42,976 nt of DNA from Opitutia bacterium Tous-C1TDCM (GCA_002288455.1 NEUS01000019.1:1-42976); one strand, 5' to 3'. Numbered from the stretch's first letter, positions 8,044 through 17,240 are shown. Numbers and translations: made by a program. The notes: generated by a model not told the origin, from the sequence alone.

Positions 8044-9681
8044 ATGAAGAATTTCACCCAATCCCTGCTCGATCTCTGGAAACAGCTTGGTCTCAACCAA
8101 CGCGTTTCCCTCATCGTCGCCGCCCTCGCGGTCGCCGGCGGGCTCATCGGCGTGGTGCTCTGGTCCCAGCGGCCCGACTACCAGCTGCTCTACGCCCGCA
8201 TGGGCGAGAAGGACGCCGCCGCCGTCATCAGCCATCTTCAGACGCAGAACATTCCGCACCAACTCACCGCCGGCGGCAGCGCCGTCATGGTCCCGAGCAA
8301 ATTGGTCCACAAGCTTCGCATGGATCTCGCGGGCAAGGGCATTCCGAGCGGCGACGGCGTGGGCTTCGAGATCTTCGACAAAGGCCAGTTCGGCCTCTCG
8401 GACTTTGTGCAACGCACGAATTACCTGCGCGCCGTGCAGGGCGAACTCGCCCGCACCATCATGCAATTGCAGGGCGTCCGCGGTGCGCGCGTGATGATCG
8501 TGCAGCCCGAGAATCGTCTGCTGCTCACCGAGCAGGGCGTGAAGTCCACCGCTTCCGTCTTCGTCGATGTCGGCGGCGGCCGCCTCGAGTCCGATCAGGT
8601 CAACGCGATCCGCCATCTCGTGGCCAACGCCGTGCAGGGCCTCGCGCCCGACCAGGTCGCCGTGGTCGACAACCGCGGCCGCACGCTCTCGGAGGACCTG
8701 AAACAGGATCCGATGCTCGGTTCCGCTTCCTCGCAGATGCGCTACCGCCAGCAGATCGAGGACCACTACGCCAAGAAGGTGGAATCGATGCTCGCGGCAG
8801 TCATCGGCCCCGGCAACGCCGTCGTCCGCGTCGCCGCGGAAATCGAAACCGAGGCGATGACGCAGACTTCCGAGAAATACGATCCGGACGGGCAGGTCGT
8901 CCGTTCGCAGACCCAGACCGAGGACATCAACAACACGACGGAAGCCCGCGCCGGCGGCGGCGCCAGCGGCGTCAGCGCCAACGTGCCCGAGAAAGCGGCC
9001 GCCGCCCCCGATGCCGTGCGTCCCATTTCCACCTCCGAGCAAAACCGCAAAAACCGGACCACCACTTACGAGATCAACCGCACGACCACCAACGTCACCC
9101 GCAACCCCGGCAGCGTGAAGCAGATCACGGCCGCGGTTTTCGTGACGCCGCGTTTCGCCCCGCCCGCCGCCCCGGCGCCCGCCCAGCCCGGCCAGCCCGC
9201 GCCGGCGCCTGTGGCCCAGGTGCAAAAGCGCACGCCGCAGGAACTCGAGGCCTTGCGCCAGATCGTCGTCAACGCCCTCGGCATCAAGGCCGTCGCCGGC
9301 CAGACGCTCGAATCGATCGTCTCCGTCCAGGAAACCGAATTCCAGTCCCCGCTCGCCGGCCTGAGCCCGCTCGATCCCGCGGCCGGCGGCCAGCCCGCTT
9401 GGCAAGCCTACGCCGAGGTCGCGAGTCGCTGGGCCGCGGTCGCCGGCGCGGCCCTCGTGCTCCTCGTCTTCTGGCGGATGCTGCAGAAGCAGAAACCCGA
9501 GCCCGTTCCGATCGAAGTCCTGTCGCTCACGCCCGAAAGCGCGGCCCGCAACGCCCTCCAGACCGGCAACAACGTTACGCCCGAAATTCTCAACGAGCTG
9601 ATCAAGCAGAAGTCCGCCAACGTCAGCGTCGCCCTCCGCGATTGGGTCGCCGCCGCCAACGCTCCGGCCGGCAAGAACTGA
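8044..9681 (+). CDS. fliF: Flagellar MS-ring protein FliF
   Basis: A 545 aa inner-membrane protein that forms the MS ring, the base of the motor and housing of the export gate. It has an N-terminal membrane helix (~22-42), the secretin-like YscJ/FliF domain (PDYQLLYARMGEKDAAAVIS, then GFEIFDKGQFGLSDFVQRTN), a Pro/Ala-rich stretch near 375-395, a second membrane helix (~463-481) and a short cytoplasmic tail (VSVALRDWVAAA) that would bind FliG. The length is usual for the family. The next gene, fliG, starts 7 bases later. Confidence 0.97.
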   Translation: MKNFTQSLLDLWKQLGLNQRVSLIVAALAVAGGLIGVVLWSQRPDYQLLYARMGEKDAAAVISHLQTQNIPHQLTAGGSAVMVPSKLVHKLRMDLAGKGIPSGDGVGFEIFDKGQFGLSDFVQRTNYLRAVQGELARTIMQLQGVRGARVMIVQPENRLLLTEQGVKSTASVFVDVGGGRLESDQVNAIRHLVANAVQGLAPDQVAVVDNRGRTLSEDLKQDPMLGSASSQMRYRQQIEDHYAKKVESMLAAVIGPGNAVVRVAAEIETEAMTQTSEKYDPDGQVVRSQTQTEDINNTTEARAGGGASGVSANVPEKAAAAPDAVRPISTSEQNRKNRTTTYEINRTTTNVTRNPGSVKQITAAVFVTPRFAPPAAPAPAQPGQPAPAPVAQVQKRTPQELEALRQIVVNALGIKAVAGQTLESIVSVQETEFQSPLAGLSPLDPAAGGQPAWQAYAEVASRWAAVAGAALVLLVFWRMLQKQKPEPVPIEVLSLTPESAARNALQTGNNVTPEILNELIKQKSANVSVALRDWVAAANAPAGKN

Positions 9682-9688
9682 TCCCGCC

Positions 9689-10708
9689 ATGCCCGACATC
9701 GACTACGGCAAACTCGGCCGCCCGCAGAAACTGGCGGTGTTTTTGATCATCATCGGCCCCGAGGCGGCGGCCGAGGTGCTGCGTCATTTCGACGATCAGG
9801 AGATCGAGCTCATCTGCCGCGAGATGTCCACGTTCACCATTATCCCGGCCGACATCCAGCGCCTGGCGCTGGACGAATTCTCCAGCCTGATCGTGAAGAG
9901 CGCCGGCTCCTCGCTCGGCGGCCTGACCTATGCGCAACGGACGCTCGAGATCGCCAAGGGCGACTACAAGGCTTCCGCGATCATCGGCCGCGTCGGCCCG
10001 GTCGGCACCTCCGTCGAGGTCATCAAGGACATCGCCGAGATGGAAGGCCGCCAGATCTTCAATCTGGTGAAACACGAGCAGCCGCAGACGATCTCGTTTT
10101 TGCTGTCGTACCTGGACAGCGAGAAATCCGCGGAAGTGTTTTCCCTGCTCGGGCCCGATCTGCGCGAAGAAGTGATCGAGCGCCTCGGCACAATCGAAAG
10201 CACGTCGCTCGACCTGGTTTCCAAAATCGCCCGCAGCCTCGGCAAACACTACGACATGAAGGTCCGCCCGGCCTTCCACCGCTCCGGCGGCGTCCGCGCC
10301 GTCGCCGACCTGCTGAACAACCTCGACAAGGAGATGAGCAAGAACCTGCTCGCCCGCCTCGAGGAACGGAACGCCAACCTCAGCGCCGCGATCCGCAAGA
10401 AGCTCTTCAGCTTCGACGATCTCAACCGCCTGCAACCCGCGGATTTCCAGCGCGTGCTGCGCGAGGTCGATTCCTCGAACCTGGCGATCGCGATGAAATC
10501 CGCCAGCGAGACGCTGCGCGACCGCATCTACGCCTCCATTTCCAAACGCGCCGCCGAGGCCCTCAAGGAAGAGCTCGAGATGCTCGGGCCGGTCCGCCTC
10601 AAGGACGTCGAAACCGCCCAGGATGCGATCATCCAGGTCGTCCGCCGCCTCGAGGAAGAGGGCCAGATCACCCTCGAAGCCGACGGCGAACAAAGCCTCG
10701 TCGCCTGA
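9689..10708 (+). CDS. fliG: Flagellar motor switch protein FliG
   Basis: A 339 aa rotor protein that binds FliF through its N-terminal domain, FliM through the middle and MotA through the C-terminal domain; it turns ion flow into torque. GRPQKLAVFLIIIGPE starts the N-domain. The middle-domain EHPQ motif appears as EQPQT near residue 130. The C-terminal domain keeps the charged helix SETLRDRIYASISKRAAE. The short spacer TCCCGCC before the ATG has no Shine-Dalgarno; the same string precedes flgD. Confidence 0.97.
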   Translation: MPDIDYGKLGRPQKLAVFLIIIGPEAAAEVLRHFDDQEIELICREMSTFTIIPADIQRLALDEFSSLIVKSAGSSLGGLTYAQRTLEIAKGDYKASAIIGRVGPVGTSVEVIKDIAEMEGRQIFNLVKHEQPQTISFLLSYLDSEKSAEVFSLLGPDLREEVIERLGTIESTSLDLVSKIARSLGKHYDMKVRPAFHRSGGVRAVADLLNNLDKEMSKNLLARLEERNANLSAAIRKKLFSFDDLNRLQPADFQRVLREVDSSNLAIAMKSASETLRDRIYASISKRAAEALKEELEMLGPVRLKDVETAQDAIIQVVRRLEEEGQITLEADGEQSLVA

Positions 10709-10713
10709 TTCCC

Positions 10714-11295
10714 ATGGCCTACGCCAAACTCATCGCCTTCGACCGCCCGCTGCAGGGCGTCTCCGTCCCGGGACAGGGCGGCCGCTTCTGCACCGAGGCC
10801 GAACTTTCCGCCCGCGAGGACGCCGCGTATCAGCGCGGGGTGGACGCCGCCCGCGCCTTGGCCGACCAGCAGATGGTCGAGTTCCGCGCCGACATCGAGG
10901 CGCTCGGCGACGGGGTCTTCAAGAAAGTCTCCGGCCTGGAACCCCAGTTGGTCGCCCAGCTCCGCGAGGCGCTGCCCGGCCTCGCCCTCGACATCTCGCG
11001 CCGGTTGCTCGCCGGCTACGAGCCGTCCGAGGAAGTCGTTTCCCGGATCTGCGAGGAGGCCCTCGCCGAAATCTTCCCGGAGCGGGACAATCTCGAACTC
11101 GCCGTCGCCCCGCGCGACGCCGCCCTGCTCGAGAAACTCAATCCCGCCTGGCTCCGCCGCTATCCCGGCCTGCGCATCCGCGCCGAGGCGACGCTCGCGC
11201 CCGGGGATTGCCAGGTGCGCAGCCGTTTCGGTCTCACCGACGCGCGCATCGATACCAAGTTGAACGCCCTCCGGCACAGCCTTGCCCCGCAATGA
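10714..11295 (+). CDS. fliH: Flagellar export ATPase regulator FliH
   Basis: A 193 aa cytoplasmic stator protein of the export ATPase; it dimerises and docks FliI to the switch. Sequence similarity within FliH/YscL is always weak. Support comes from the C-terminal helical region (QLREALPGLALDISRRLLAG) with the ending DARIDTKLNALR, and from position directly after fliG and before fliI. The TGA stop overlaps the fliI ATG (ATGA), indicating coupled translation. Confidence 0.9.
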   Translation: MAYAKLIAFDRPLQGVSVPGQGGRFCTEAELSAREDAAYQRGVDAARALADQQMVEFRADIEALGDGVFKKVSGLEPQLVAQLREALPGLALDISRRLLAGYEPSEEVVSRICEEALAEIFPERDNLELAVAPRDAALLEKLNPAWLRRYPGLRIRAEATLAPGDCQVRSRFGLTDARIDTKLNALRHSLAPQ

Positions 11296-12614
11296 CCTCC
11301 GGTGTCGCTCCGCTCGTCGATGTGCTCCGCACCCAGGTGCGGCACCTCCCGGCTGTCCAGCGCATCGGCGCGGTCACCGGCGTGGCCGGTCTCATCATCG
11401 AATCCGACGGCCCGAACGTCGGGCTCGGCGAACTCTGCACCGTGCGCTCGTCGCGCGACGGCTTCTCCGTCCGCGCCGAAGTCGTCGGCTTCCGCGAACA
11501 CCGCGTGCTGCTCATGCCGCTCGGCGACACCGCCGGCCTGCATGTCGGCTGCGAAGTCACCGCCAGCGACCGCCCGCCGCTGCCGCGCACCGGTCCCGAA
11601 ATGCTCGGCCGCGTGCTCGACGCGCTCGGCAAACCGTTCGACGGCCTCGGCATGCTGCCGGTCGAGCGTCTCGCGGTGCACAACGCCGCGCCGCCGCACC
11701 CGCTGCGCCGCCAGCGCATCAAGCTGCCCTTTGTCACCGGCGTCCGCGCGATCGACGCGTTCATTCCCTTCGGCCGCGGCCAGCGCCTTGGTCTCTTCGC
11801 CGGTTCCGGCGTCGGCAAGTCGACCCTCATGGGCATGATTGCCCGCGCCTCCGAGGCCGACGTCGTCGTCATCGCGCTCGTCGGCGAGCGCGGCCGCGAG
11901 GTCCGCGAGTTCATCGAAAAGGATCTCGGGCCCGAAGGCATGAAGCGCGCGGTCGTCGTGGTCGCCACGTCCGACACACCCGCGCCGCTCCGCCTGCGGG
12001 CCGCCTACACCGCGACCTCGATCGCGGAAGCCTGGCGCGATGCCGGCAAGAACGTCCTCTTCATGATGGACTCGGTCACGCGTTTCGCGATGGCCCAACG
12101 CGAAATCGGCCTCGCCATCGGCGAGCCGCCGGCGACCCGCGGCTACACGCCGTCGGTGTTCGCGCTGTTGCCCCGCTTGCTGGAGCGCGCCGGTTCCGGC
12201 GAGCAGGGCGCCATCACCGCGCTCTACACCGTGCTCGTCGAGGGCGACGACATGAACGAACCCGTGGCCGACGCCGTCCGCGGCATCCTCGACGGCCACA
12301 TCGTGCTTTCCCGCCAGCTGGCCCATTTCAACCACTACCCGGCGATCGATGTGCTCGAGAGCGTGAGCCGCCTGACCCGCGATGTCTGCTCGCCCGACGA
12401 GGTCGGCCTCACCGGCAAGGCCCGCGAGCACCTCGCGCTGTATCGGAAAAACGAGGACCTCATCTCGATCGGCGCCTACACCAAGGGCGCCAACGCCGCG
12501 CTGGACCACGCCGTGAATCTGCACGAGCCGCTGCGCCATTTTCTCCGCCAGGCCACGCACGAGCACACCGCCCGCGCGCAAACGTTCGCCAACCTCAAAA
12601 AGATCCTCGCATGA
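11292..12614 (+). CDS. fliI: Flagellum-specific ATP synthase FliI
   Basis: A 440 aa ATPase that powers unfolding and delivery of export substrates, related to F1-beta. ATG 11292, four bases inside fliH, gives MTSGVAPLVDVLRTQ; the open frame upstream is the antisense-like shadow of fliH. The Walker A motif is GSGVGKST (~171-178), followed by LVGERGREVREF. Walker B is NVLFMMDSVTRFAMAQRE, and GEPPATRGYTPSVFALLPRLLERAG matches the family. It ends with an ATGA overlap into fliJ. Confidence 0.97.
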   Translation: MTSGVAPLVDVLRTQVRHLPAVQRIGAVTGVAGLIIESDGPNVGLGELCTVRSSRDGFSVRAEVVGFREHRVLLMPLGDTAGLHVGCEVTASDRPPLPRTGPEMLGRVLDALGKPFDGLGMLPVERLAVHNAAPPHPLRRQRIKLPFVTGVRAIDAFIPFGRGQRLGLFAGSGVGKSTLMGMIARASEADVVVIALVGERGREVREFIEKDLGPEGMKRAVVVVATSDTPAPLRLRAAYTATSIAEAWRDAGKNVLFMMDSVTRFAMAQREIGLAIGEPPATRGYTPSVFALLPRLLERAGSGEQGAITALYTVLVEGDDMNEPVADAVRGILDGHIVLSRQLAHFNHYPAIDVLESVSRLTRDVCSPDEVGLTGKAREHLALYRKNEDLISIGAYTKGANAALDHAVNLHEPLRHFLRQATHEHTARAQTFANLKKILA

Positions 12615-13072
12615 AAAAGTTCCGTTTTCCCCTGCGTCCGGTGGCGGTTCTGCGCGCGCATCGCGAATTGCGCGCCCGGGAGGCGTTCGCCGCCGCCGTG
12701 CACACGTACATGACGGCCGAAGAGGAACTCGCCCGCACGCGCGCCCGCGTGGCGCAGTTCGAGGCGGAACTGTTCGCCGGCCGCCGCGAGCGGTTCTCCG
12801 CCGCCGACGAGGCGCACGCCCTCGCCGCCTACCGCCGGGAATGCGGCGCCGAAGCCGAGACGGAACGCACGATGATCGCCGCCCGCGCGGCGATGGGCGA
12901 ACGCCGGGCCGAGTACCTCGAAGCCCACCGCAAACTCGAAGTGGTCAACCGTCTCGAAACCAAGGCGCGCACCGCGCACCGCCTCGAGGCCAACCGCGAG
13001 GAACAATCCGAGTTCGACGATTACGCCGGGCGTCGCGCCGCGACGCGGCGTCCGCTCTTTTCCGCCGTATGA
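12611..13072 (+). CDS. fliJ: Flagellar export chaperone FliJ
   Basis: A 153 aa highly charged coiled-coil protein (FRFPLRPVAVLRAHRE, then long Arg/Glu/Ala helices). FliJ is the central stalk of the FliI hexamer and escorts chaperone-substrate complexes. The family is poorly conserved; assignment rests on the FLPV-type N-terminus, the two-helix composition, its length (~150 aa) and its place right after fliI. Both ends overlap neighbours by 4 bases. Confidence 0.88.
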   Translation: MKKFRFPLRPVAVLRAHRELRAREAFAAAVHTYMTAEEELARTRARVAQFEAELFAGRRERFSAADEAHALAAYRRECGAEAETERTMIAARAAMGERRAEYLEAHRKLEVVNRLETKARTAHRLEANREEQSEFDDYAGRRAATRRPLFSAV

Positions 13073-13683
13073 GCAAGTTGATGAATCCGATGGTGGTCGC
13101 CGCGCTCAGCATCTGCCTGAGCCTCGGCCTCGGCGTGGCCATGACCTGGCGGGTGCTCAGCACTTTGGTGAAGCCGCCGCCGGCCAAGACGCAGCTGCCC
13201 GAAATCGCCGAGCTCAAACGCAAGGGCTGGGACTTCTGGACCATCGAGATGGACAATCTCTCCAACGAGCTGAAGGAGGAACGCGCCCGCCTGCGCAAAC
13301 AGTCCGAGTTGCTCGACCAACGCGCCGCGCGGATCACGCTCGAGGAAAAGGAATTCGCCAAACTCCGCGCCGAGATCGAGACCATGCGGAAGGATGTCGC
13401 GACCAAGGTCATGGAGATCGGCGCCGACGAGGCCAAGAATCTCAAGACCCTCGCGAACACCTACGCGACCCTCACGCCGAAGGCCGCCGTCGCGATTCTC
13501 AAGGAGATGGACGACGTCACGATCGTGAAGCTCCTCTCCCTGATGAAGACCGATGTCGTCGGTCCGATTTTCGAGGAGATGGGCAAGTCCGCCACGGCCG
13601 ACAACAATCTCGCCAAACGCGCCGCGCTGCTCTCCGAACGCCTCCGCCTCATGAAAGTCGCGAAGGCCGGCAAAGCTCCCTGA
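13069..13683 (+). CDS. MotE-like flagellar membrane protein (MgtE-N-type domain)
   Basis: A 204 aa protein with one membrane helix (~9-29), a long coiled coil (~60-120, rich in Leu/Glu/Arg/Lys) and a C-terminal helical region, NTYATLTPKAAVAILKEMDD followed by TIVKLLSLMKTDVVGPIFEEM, characteristic of the MgtE N-terminal/MotE family. Such proteins sit between fliJ and fliK in many bacteria; relatives act as stator chaperones (MotE) or periplasmic collar proteins (FlbB). The helix near the N-terminus would leave the coiled coil in the periplasm. ATGA overlap with fliJ. Confidence 0.8.
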   Translation: MSKLMNPMVVAALSICLSLGLGVAMTWRVLSTLVKPPPAKTQLPEIAELKRKGWDFWTIEMDNLSNELKEERARLRKQSELLDQRAARITLEEKEFAKLRAEIETMRKDVATKVMEIGADEAKNLKTLANTYATLTPKAAVAILKEMDDVTIVKLLSLMKTDVVGPIFEEMGKSATADNNLAKRAALLSERLRLMKVAKAGKAP

Positions 13684-13744
13684 TTTCAACTTTTCCCCCG
13701 CATCAAGGATCGATGCGGTTCACGGCCATGGACGGTCCCGCTTT

Positions 13745-15859
13745 ATGCAATTCTCTCCGTCCACCGCCTCCGCCGATCCGTCTCTTGCCTCCCTGCTGTT
13801 TCCCGCCGCCGGCGGCACCGCTGCCGCGGTTGCCGTCCCGCCGGGCACTGCCGAGACCGAGGCCTTCGAAACTCTTTTCGCCGGCCTGAATCCGGCCGCC
13901 GTCCTGCCGATGCCGACCGCGGTCGCCCCCGCGACGGCGGGTTCCGCACCGGCGGCCGCCGTGCCGCCGCCCCCCGCGGCGCCGTTGCACGGTTCCGCCG
14001 TCTGGACGGCTCCGGCCGCCGCGCCGCTCCCGCAACCACTCCGGCCCGAGGCCGCCGTTGTGGCCGCCCCGCTGGCTCCCGCGATACCCAAGGTTGGCGC
14101 CAAACCCGTTCCGGCCGGAGTCGGCCCCGGGATCGAAACCGCTCCCGCCGACGAGGCGATCGCGGAGCCAACCGCCAAAACGATTCCGGCGGTCGATCCC
14201 AAAATCGCCGCCGAGGCGATGGCGCTTTTTCTGCCGCTGCCGTTGGTCGCGGATGTCACCGTCGAGGAGATCCCCGAAGCCATCGAGACCGACGAGAACG
14301 CCCCGGAGTCCGACGACGAAGAGTCCGTCGCCGCTCGCGAGGAAGACGACTCGTCCGAGCCCGCCGGCGAGATCCCGACCGCAGGTACGCGGTCCGGCCG
14401 CGCGGCGTGGGAGACCGGGGCAGGGGAGCGCCGTCCGCCGGCGTACACCGCCTTCGAAACCGAACCCGCCGCCGGGGTTGCGGCTACGGACTCCGCCACC
14501 GCCACCGCCGCCCCGGCTTCCCGTCCCCGTGCCGTCCGCGACGCGGCGCCGACCCCCGAGGTTCCCGTATTGGCGAATTCGGATACGTTCACTCGGGCGC
14601 TGCCCAACGCGCGCGCGGCCGATTTTCTGCCCGTGCGCGACATCGTTCGCACTTCGATGCCGCTTTCGTCCGGCGGCCACACCGCGGCCAACTCGGCCCA
14701 GGCCGTAGCCGCCGCGGGCGAGGGGATCGACCTCGCCGCGTGGACCGCCGTCGCCAGTCCCGCAACCCCGGTCGCTTTGTTTCCGCGTTCCGCGCCCGTT
14801 GCGGCGCCGGGTTCGGCGCCCGATTCGTCGCTGCCCGAAGCGTCGTCCGACGTCCCTGCGGCCAGTCCGGGTTTCGCCGTCCGTCTCTCGGTCGAGCCGG
14901 CAACGATCCGCCCGGAATCGGGATCGGTCCAGCCGCCGTTGGAGAATGGAAAAACGGATACCTTGTCGCTGTCCCGCGACCCGCGGGCGGACCGCCCGGC
15001 CGCGGTCGAGTCCGCGGCGGTCGCCCTTGCGGTTCCGGCTCCGCGGCGCGAGCCCGGCCGCGCGTCCCGGAGCGAGCCGACCCTCCCGTTCGCCGCCTCC
15101 GACGTCCGCCCGGCAATTCTTGCCGCGCCGCGCGAATTTCGTGCCGAGGCTCCGGCAATGGCCGAATCGACCGCCGATAAAAACTTTCTAACAGCTGATG
15201 GTATGCCGGTTGCGAAAGGTAAGGAAGCGCTTGGCACCGCCGTTGCTATTCGTGAACTCGCCATGTATTCCCGTTCCACACCGCCGCTGCCGACGCATCC
15301 TGCGTCCGGATACGAAGCCGCGGCCGTGAACGTCGGTCTCGATTCGGCATCCGTAGCGGAAGCCGCGCTGCCGGCGCCGGCCCCGCAGGTGGTGGCCAGC
15401 CCGCACCGCGCGGTGGAAGCCGTGCTCACCGCGGTCGACCGCGCCGCGGGCCAGACCCAATCCGCGGTGAAACTCGATTTCGCCATCGGGCAAGAGTCCC
15501 TGGCCGTGCGCGTGGAACTGCAGGACGGCGAGGTCCGCGCCACCTTCCGCACGGATTCCCCCGAGTTGCGCGCCGCGCTCGCCCAGGAATGGCAGCAAGT
15601 CTCGGGCTCCGGCGACCGCACCGTCAAGTTGGCCCCGGCCGTTTTCACCTCCGCCGACTCCGACTCTCCGGCCGGCAATTCCGGCGACGGCGCCTCGCGC
15701 CAGCAGGAGCGCCAAGTTTGGCGCGAAGAAGCGCAGCAACAGCAGCAGGTCCGCACGTTGCTTTCCCGGCTTGGGTCCGGCGCCGAGAGCGAAGCTCCGC
15801 GCGTCGCGCTCCGGTCGATGTCCTCCGGCTCCTCCTCCCGTCTCAACCTTTTCGCCTGA
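13745..15859 (+). CDS. fliK: Flagellar hook-length control protein FliK
   Basis: A 704 aa export substrate that measures hook length and switches export specificity. The first ~560 residues are low-complexity Ala/Pro/Glu, as expected for the ruler part. The C-terminal region, SAVKLDFAIGQESLAVRVEL then RATFRTDSPELRAALAQEWQ, is the globular hook-length domain, followed by a Gln-rich helix (EEAQQQQQVRTLL). A locally AT-richer segment (15170-15265) encodes NFLTADG and LGTAVAIRELAM, and it contains a near-consensus sigma-54 promoter with an in-frame ATG at 15263, so a 198 aa C-terminal form could also be made. At over 700 aa this is a long FliK. Confidence 0.92.
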   Translation: MQFSPSTASADPSLASLLFPAAGGTAAAVAVPPGTAETEAFETLFAGLNPAAVLPMPTAVAPATAGSAPAAAVPPPPAAPLHGSAVWTAPAAAPLPQPLRPEAAVVAAPLAPAIPKVGAKPVPAGVGPGIETAPADEAIAEPTAKTIPAVDPKIAAEAMALFLPLPLVADVTVEEIPEAIETDENAPESDDEESVAAREEDDSSEPAGEIPTAGTRSGRAAWETGAGERRPPAYTAFETEPAAGVAATDSATATAAPASRPRAVRDAAPTPEVPVLANSDTFTRALPNARAADFLPVRDIVRTSMPLSSGGHTAANSAQAVAAAGEGIDLAAWTAVASPATPVALFPRSAPVAAPGSAPDSSLPEASSDVPAASPGFAVRLSVEPATIRPESGSVQPPLENGKTDTLSLSRDPRADRPAAVESAAVALAVPAPRREPGRASRSEPTLPFAASDVRPAILAAPREFRAEAPAMAESTADKNFLTADGMPVAKGKEALGTAVAIRELAMYSRSTPPLPTHPASGYEAAAVNVGLDSASVAEAALPAPAPQVVASPHRAVEAVLTAVDRAAGQTQSAVKLDFAIGQESLAVRVELQDGEVRATFRTDSPELRAALAQEWQQVSGSGDRTVKLAPAVFTSADSDSPAGNSGDGASRQQERQVWREEAQQQQQVRTLLSRLGSGAESEAPRVALRSMSSGSSSRLNLFA
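15232..15247 (+). promoter_or_regulatory. Sigma-54 promoter inside fliK
   Basis: TGGCACC-GCCG-TTGCT, with GG and GC 10 bases apart, lies within the fliK frame. The 24 bases 15228-15251 are identical to 21793-21816 upstream of flhB. The predicted start near 15258 is 5 bases before ATG 15263, which is in the fliK frame. It may drive a short FliK and/or the downstream flgD-flgE-fliL-R genes. Confidence 0.7.
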
Positions 15860-15866
15860 TCCCGCC

Positions 15867-16343
15867 ATGGCCTCCGTCTCCGCCGTCAACTCCTCCAGCG
15901 CCTTTTCCTTTGCGGCGTCGTCCGCCGAAACCGCCGCGGCCCGCACGCCCCAGAAGGCGCTCGGCCAAAACGATTTTCTCAAACTCCTCGCCGTGCAGTT
16001 CCAGGTGCAGGATCCGATGAAGCCGATGGAAGACACCGCGTTCATCGCGCAGATGGCCCAGTTCTCCTCGCTCGAACAGTCGAGCACGATGGCCAAGGAA
16101 CTCGCGATCGTCCGCGCCGACCAGCAGCGCGAAGTCGCGAACTCCTACCTCGGCCACCGCGTTACCGTCGACGACGGCAAAGGCGGCGTCGTCTCCGGCG
16201 ATGTCACTTCCATCGACGTCTCCGGCGCCGCGCCGCTCCTCAAGGTCGGCGACAAATCCTTCTCCCTTTCCGCCGTGCTCCGCGTGGAGCCCGGCCGTCT
16301 CAACACTCCCGCCGCTCTGCCGGTCACGGCCGGCGGGGCTTAA
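15867..16343 (+). CDS. flgD: Flagellar hook assembly scaffold FlgD (short form)
   Basis: A 158 aa hook-cap protein that promotes FlgE polymerisation and is lost from the mature hook. The conserved core NDFLKLLAVQFQVQDPMKPM is followed by EDTAFIAQMAQFSSLEQSS. A small C-terminal part (YLGHRVTVDDGKGG onward) remains, but the Ig-like domain of the ~230 aa enterobacterial FlgD is missing. ATG 15867 was chosen because it begins a typical Ser/Ala-rich leader and leaves only 7 bases after fliK. Confidence 0.94.
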   Translation: MASVSAVNSSSAFSFAASSAETAAARTPQKALGQNDFLKLLAVQFQVQDPMKPMEDTAFIAQMAQFSSLEQSSTMAKELAIVRADQQREVANSYLGHRVTVDDGKGGVVSGDVTSIDVSGAAPLLKVGDKSFSLSAVLRVEPGRLNTPAALPVTAGGA

Positions 16344-16364
16344 TCCTCCAAACCAGAAAACACT

Positions 16365-17240
16365 ATGTCACTCATCGGCACAATGGGCAGCGGCGTCAGC
16401 GCGCTGCGGACCTTCATGAAAGGCCTCGAAGTCATCGGCAACAACATCGCCAATGTGAACACGACGAGCTACAAGGCGTCGCAAGCGAAGTACACCGACA
16501 GCTTCTCGAACATCCTGCAGCGCTCCGCGCCGTCCTCGGCCACGGCATCGAACACGCCTTCCGCCGGCATCGGCACGGGCGTCAAACTTTCGGGCGTCGC
16601 GACCAACTTCTCCCAGGGCTCGCTCGCGAGCACCGGTCGCGAGACCGACCTCGGCATCTCCGGCAACGGCTTTTTCCACGTGAAGAACATCGTCGACGGC
16701 ATGGAATACGCCACCCGCGCCGGCGACTTCCGCTGGGACGACCAGGGCTTCCTCGTCAATCCCGCCGGCCTCCGCGTCCAGGGTGCCGGCGGCACCGGCC
16801 TGACCACGGTCGGCGACGTCCAACTCGGCACCGCCCCGACCGGCACGCAGCGCCAGTCCGTGACGATCGACCGCGCCGGCAACGTCGTGGAGTTCTACTC
16901 CGACGGCACGTCCGCCACGACCAATCGCCTGTTGCTCCAGCAGTTCAACGATCCGTCCGCGCTCGTGAACGAAGGCGGCAACCTTTACTCCAGCCTGCTT
17001 GCCGCCGGCCCCGTCGGCTCCGCCGCCGGCACCGCCGATCTCGATGCCACCGGCACGAACGACCCGGGCACCAACGGCCTCGGCAACATCCAGTCCGGCA
17101 CGCTCGAACTCTCCAACGTCGATCTGACGGACCAGTTCTCCAATCTCATCACCACGCAGCGCAGTTTCCAGGCGGGCTCCCGCCTCGTGACCGTCTCCGA
17201 CACGGTCCTCGAAGACATCGTCAACCTGAAGTCGCGTTGA
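16365..17240 (+). CDS. flgE: Flagellar hook protein FlgE (compact)
   Basis: A 291 aa axial protein. The N-terminus MSLIGTMGSGVSALRTFMKG with IGNNIANVNTTSYKAS, and the C-terminus SNVDLTDQFSNLITTQRSFQ, are characteristic of hook/rod proteins. Its place after fliK-flgD points to FlgE. It is far shorter than the 402 aa E. coli hook protein and close to distal-rod FlgG in length, so the surface D2-like domain must be minimal. FlgF and FlgG are encoded separately (30009, 30889), which leaves the hook role for this gene. Confidence 0.88.
   Translation: MSLIGTMGSGVSALRTFMKGLEVIGNNIANVNTTSYKASQAKYTDSFSNILQRSAPSSATASNTPSAGIGTGVKLSGVATNFSQGSLASTGRETDLGISGNGFFHVKNIVDGMEYATRAGDFRWDDQGFLVNPAGLRVQGAGGTGLTTVGDVQLGTAPTGTQRQSVTIDRAGNVVEFYSDGTSATTNRLLLQQFNDPSALVNEGGNLYSSLLAAGPVGSAAGTADLDATGTNDPGTNGLGNIQSGTLELSNVDLTDQFSNLITTQRSFQAGSRLVTVSDTVLEDIVNLKSR

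Noticed and set aside
15173..15180. GCCGATAA, a perfect sigma-28 -10 element inside fliK
   Set aside because: The position where the -35 should lie (15154-15161) reads GGCAATGG, with no TAAA; one short match alone is expected by chance.
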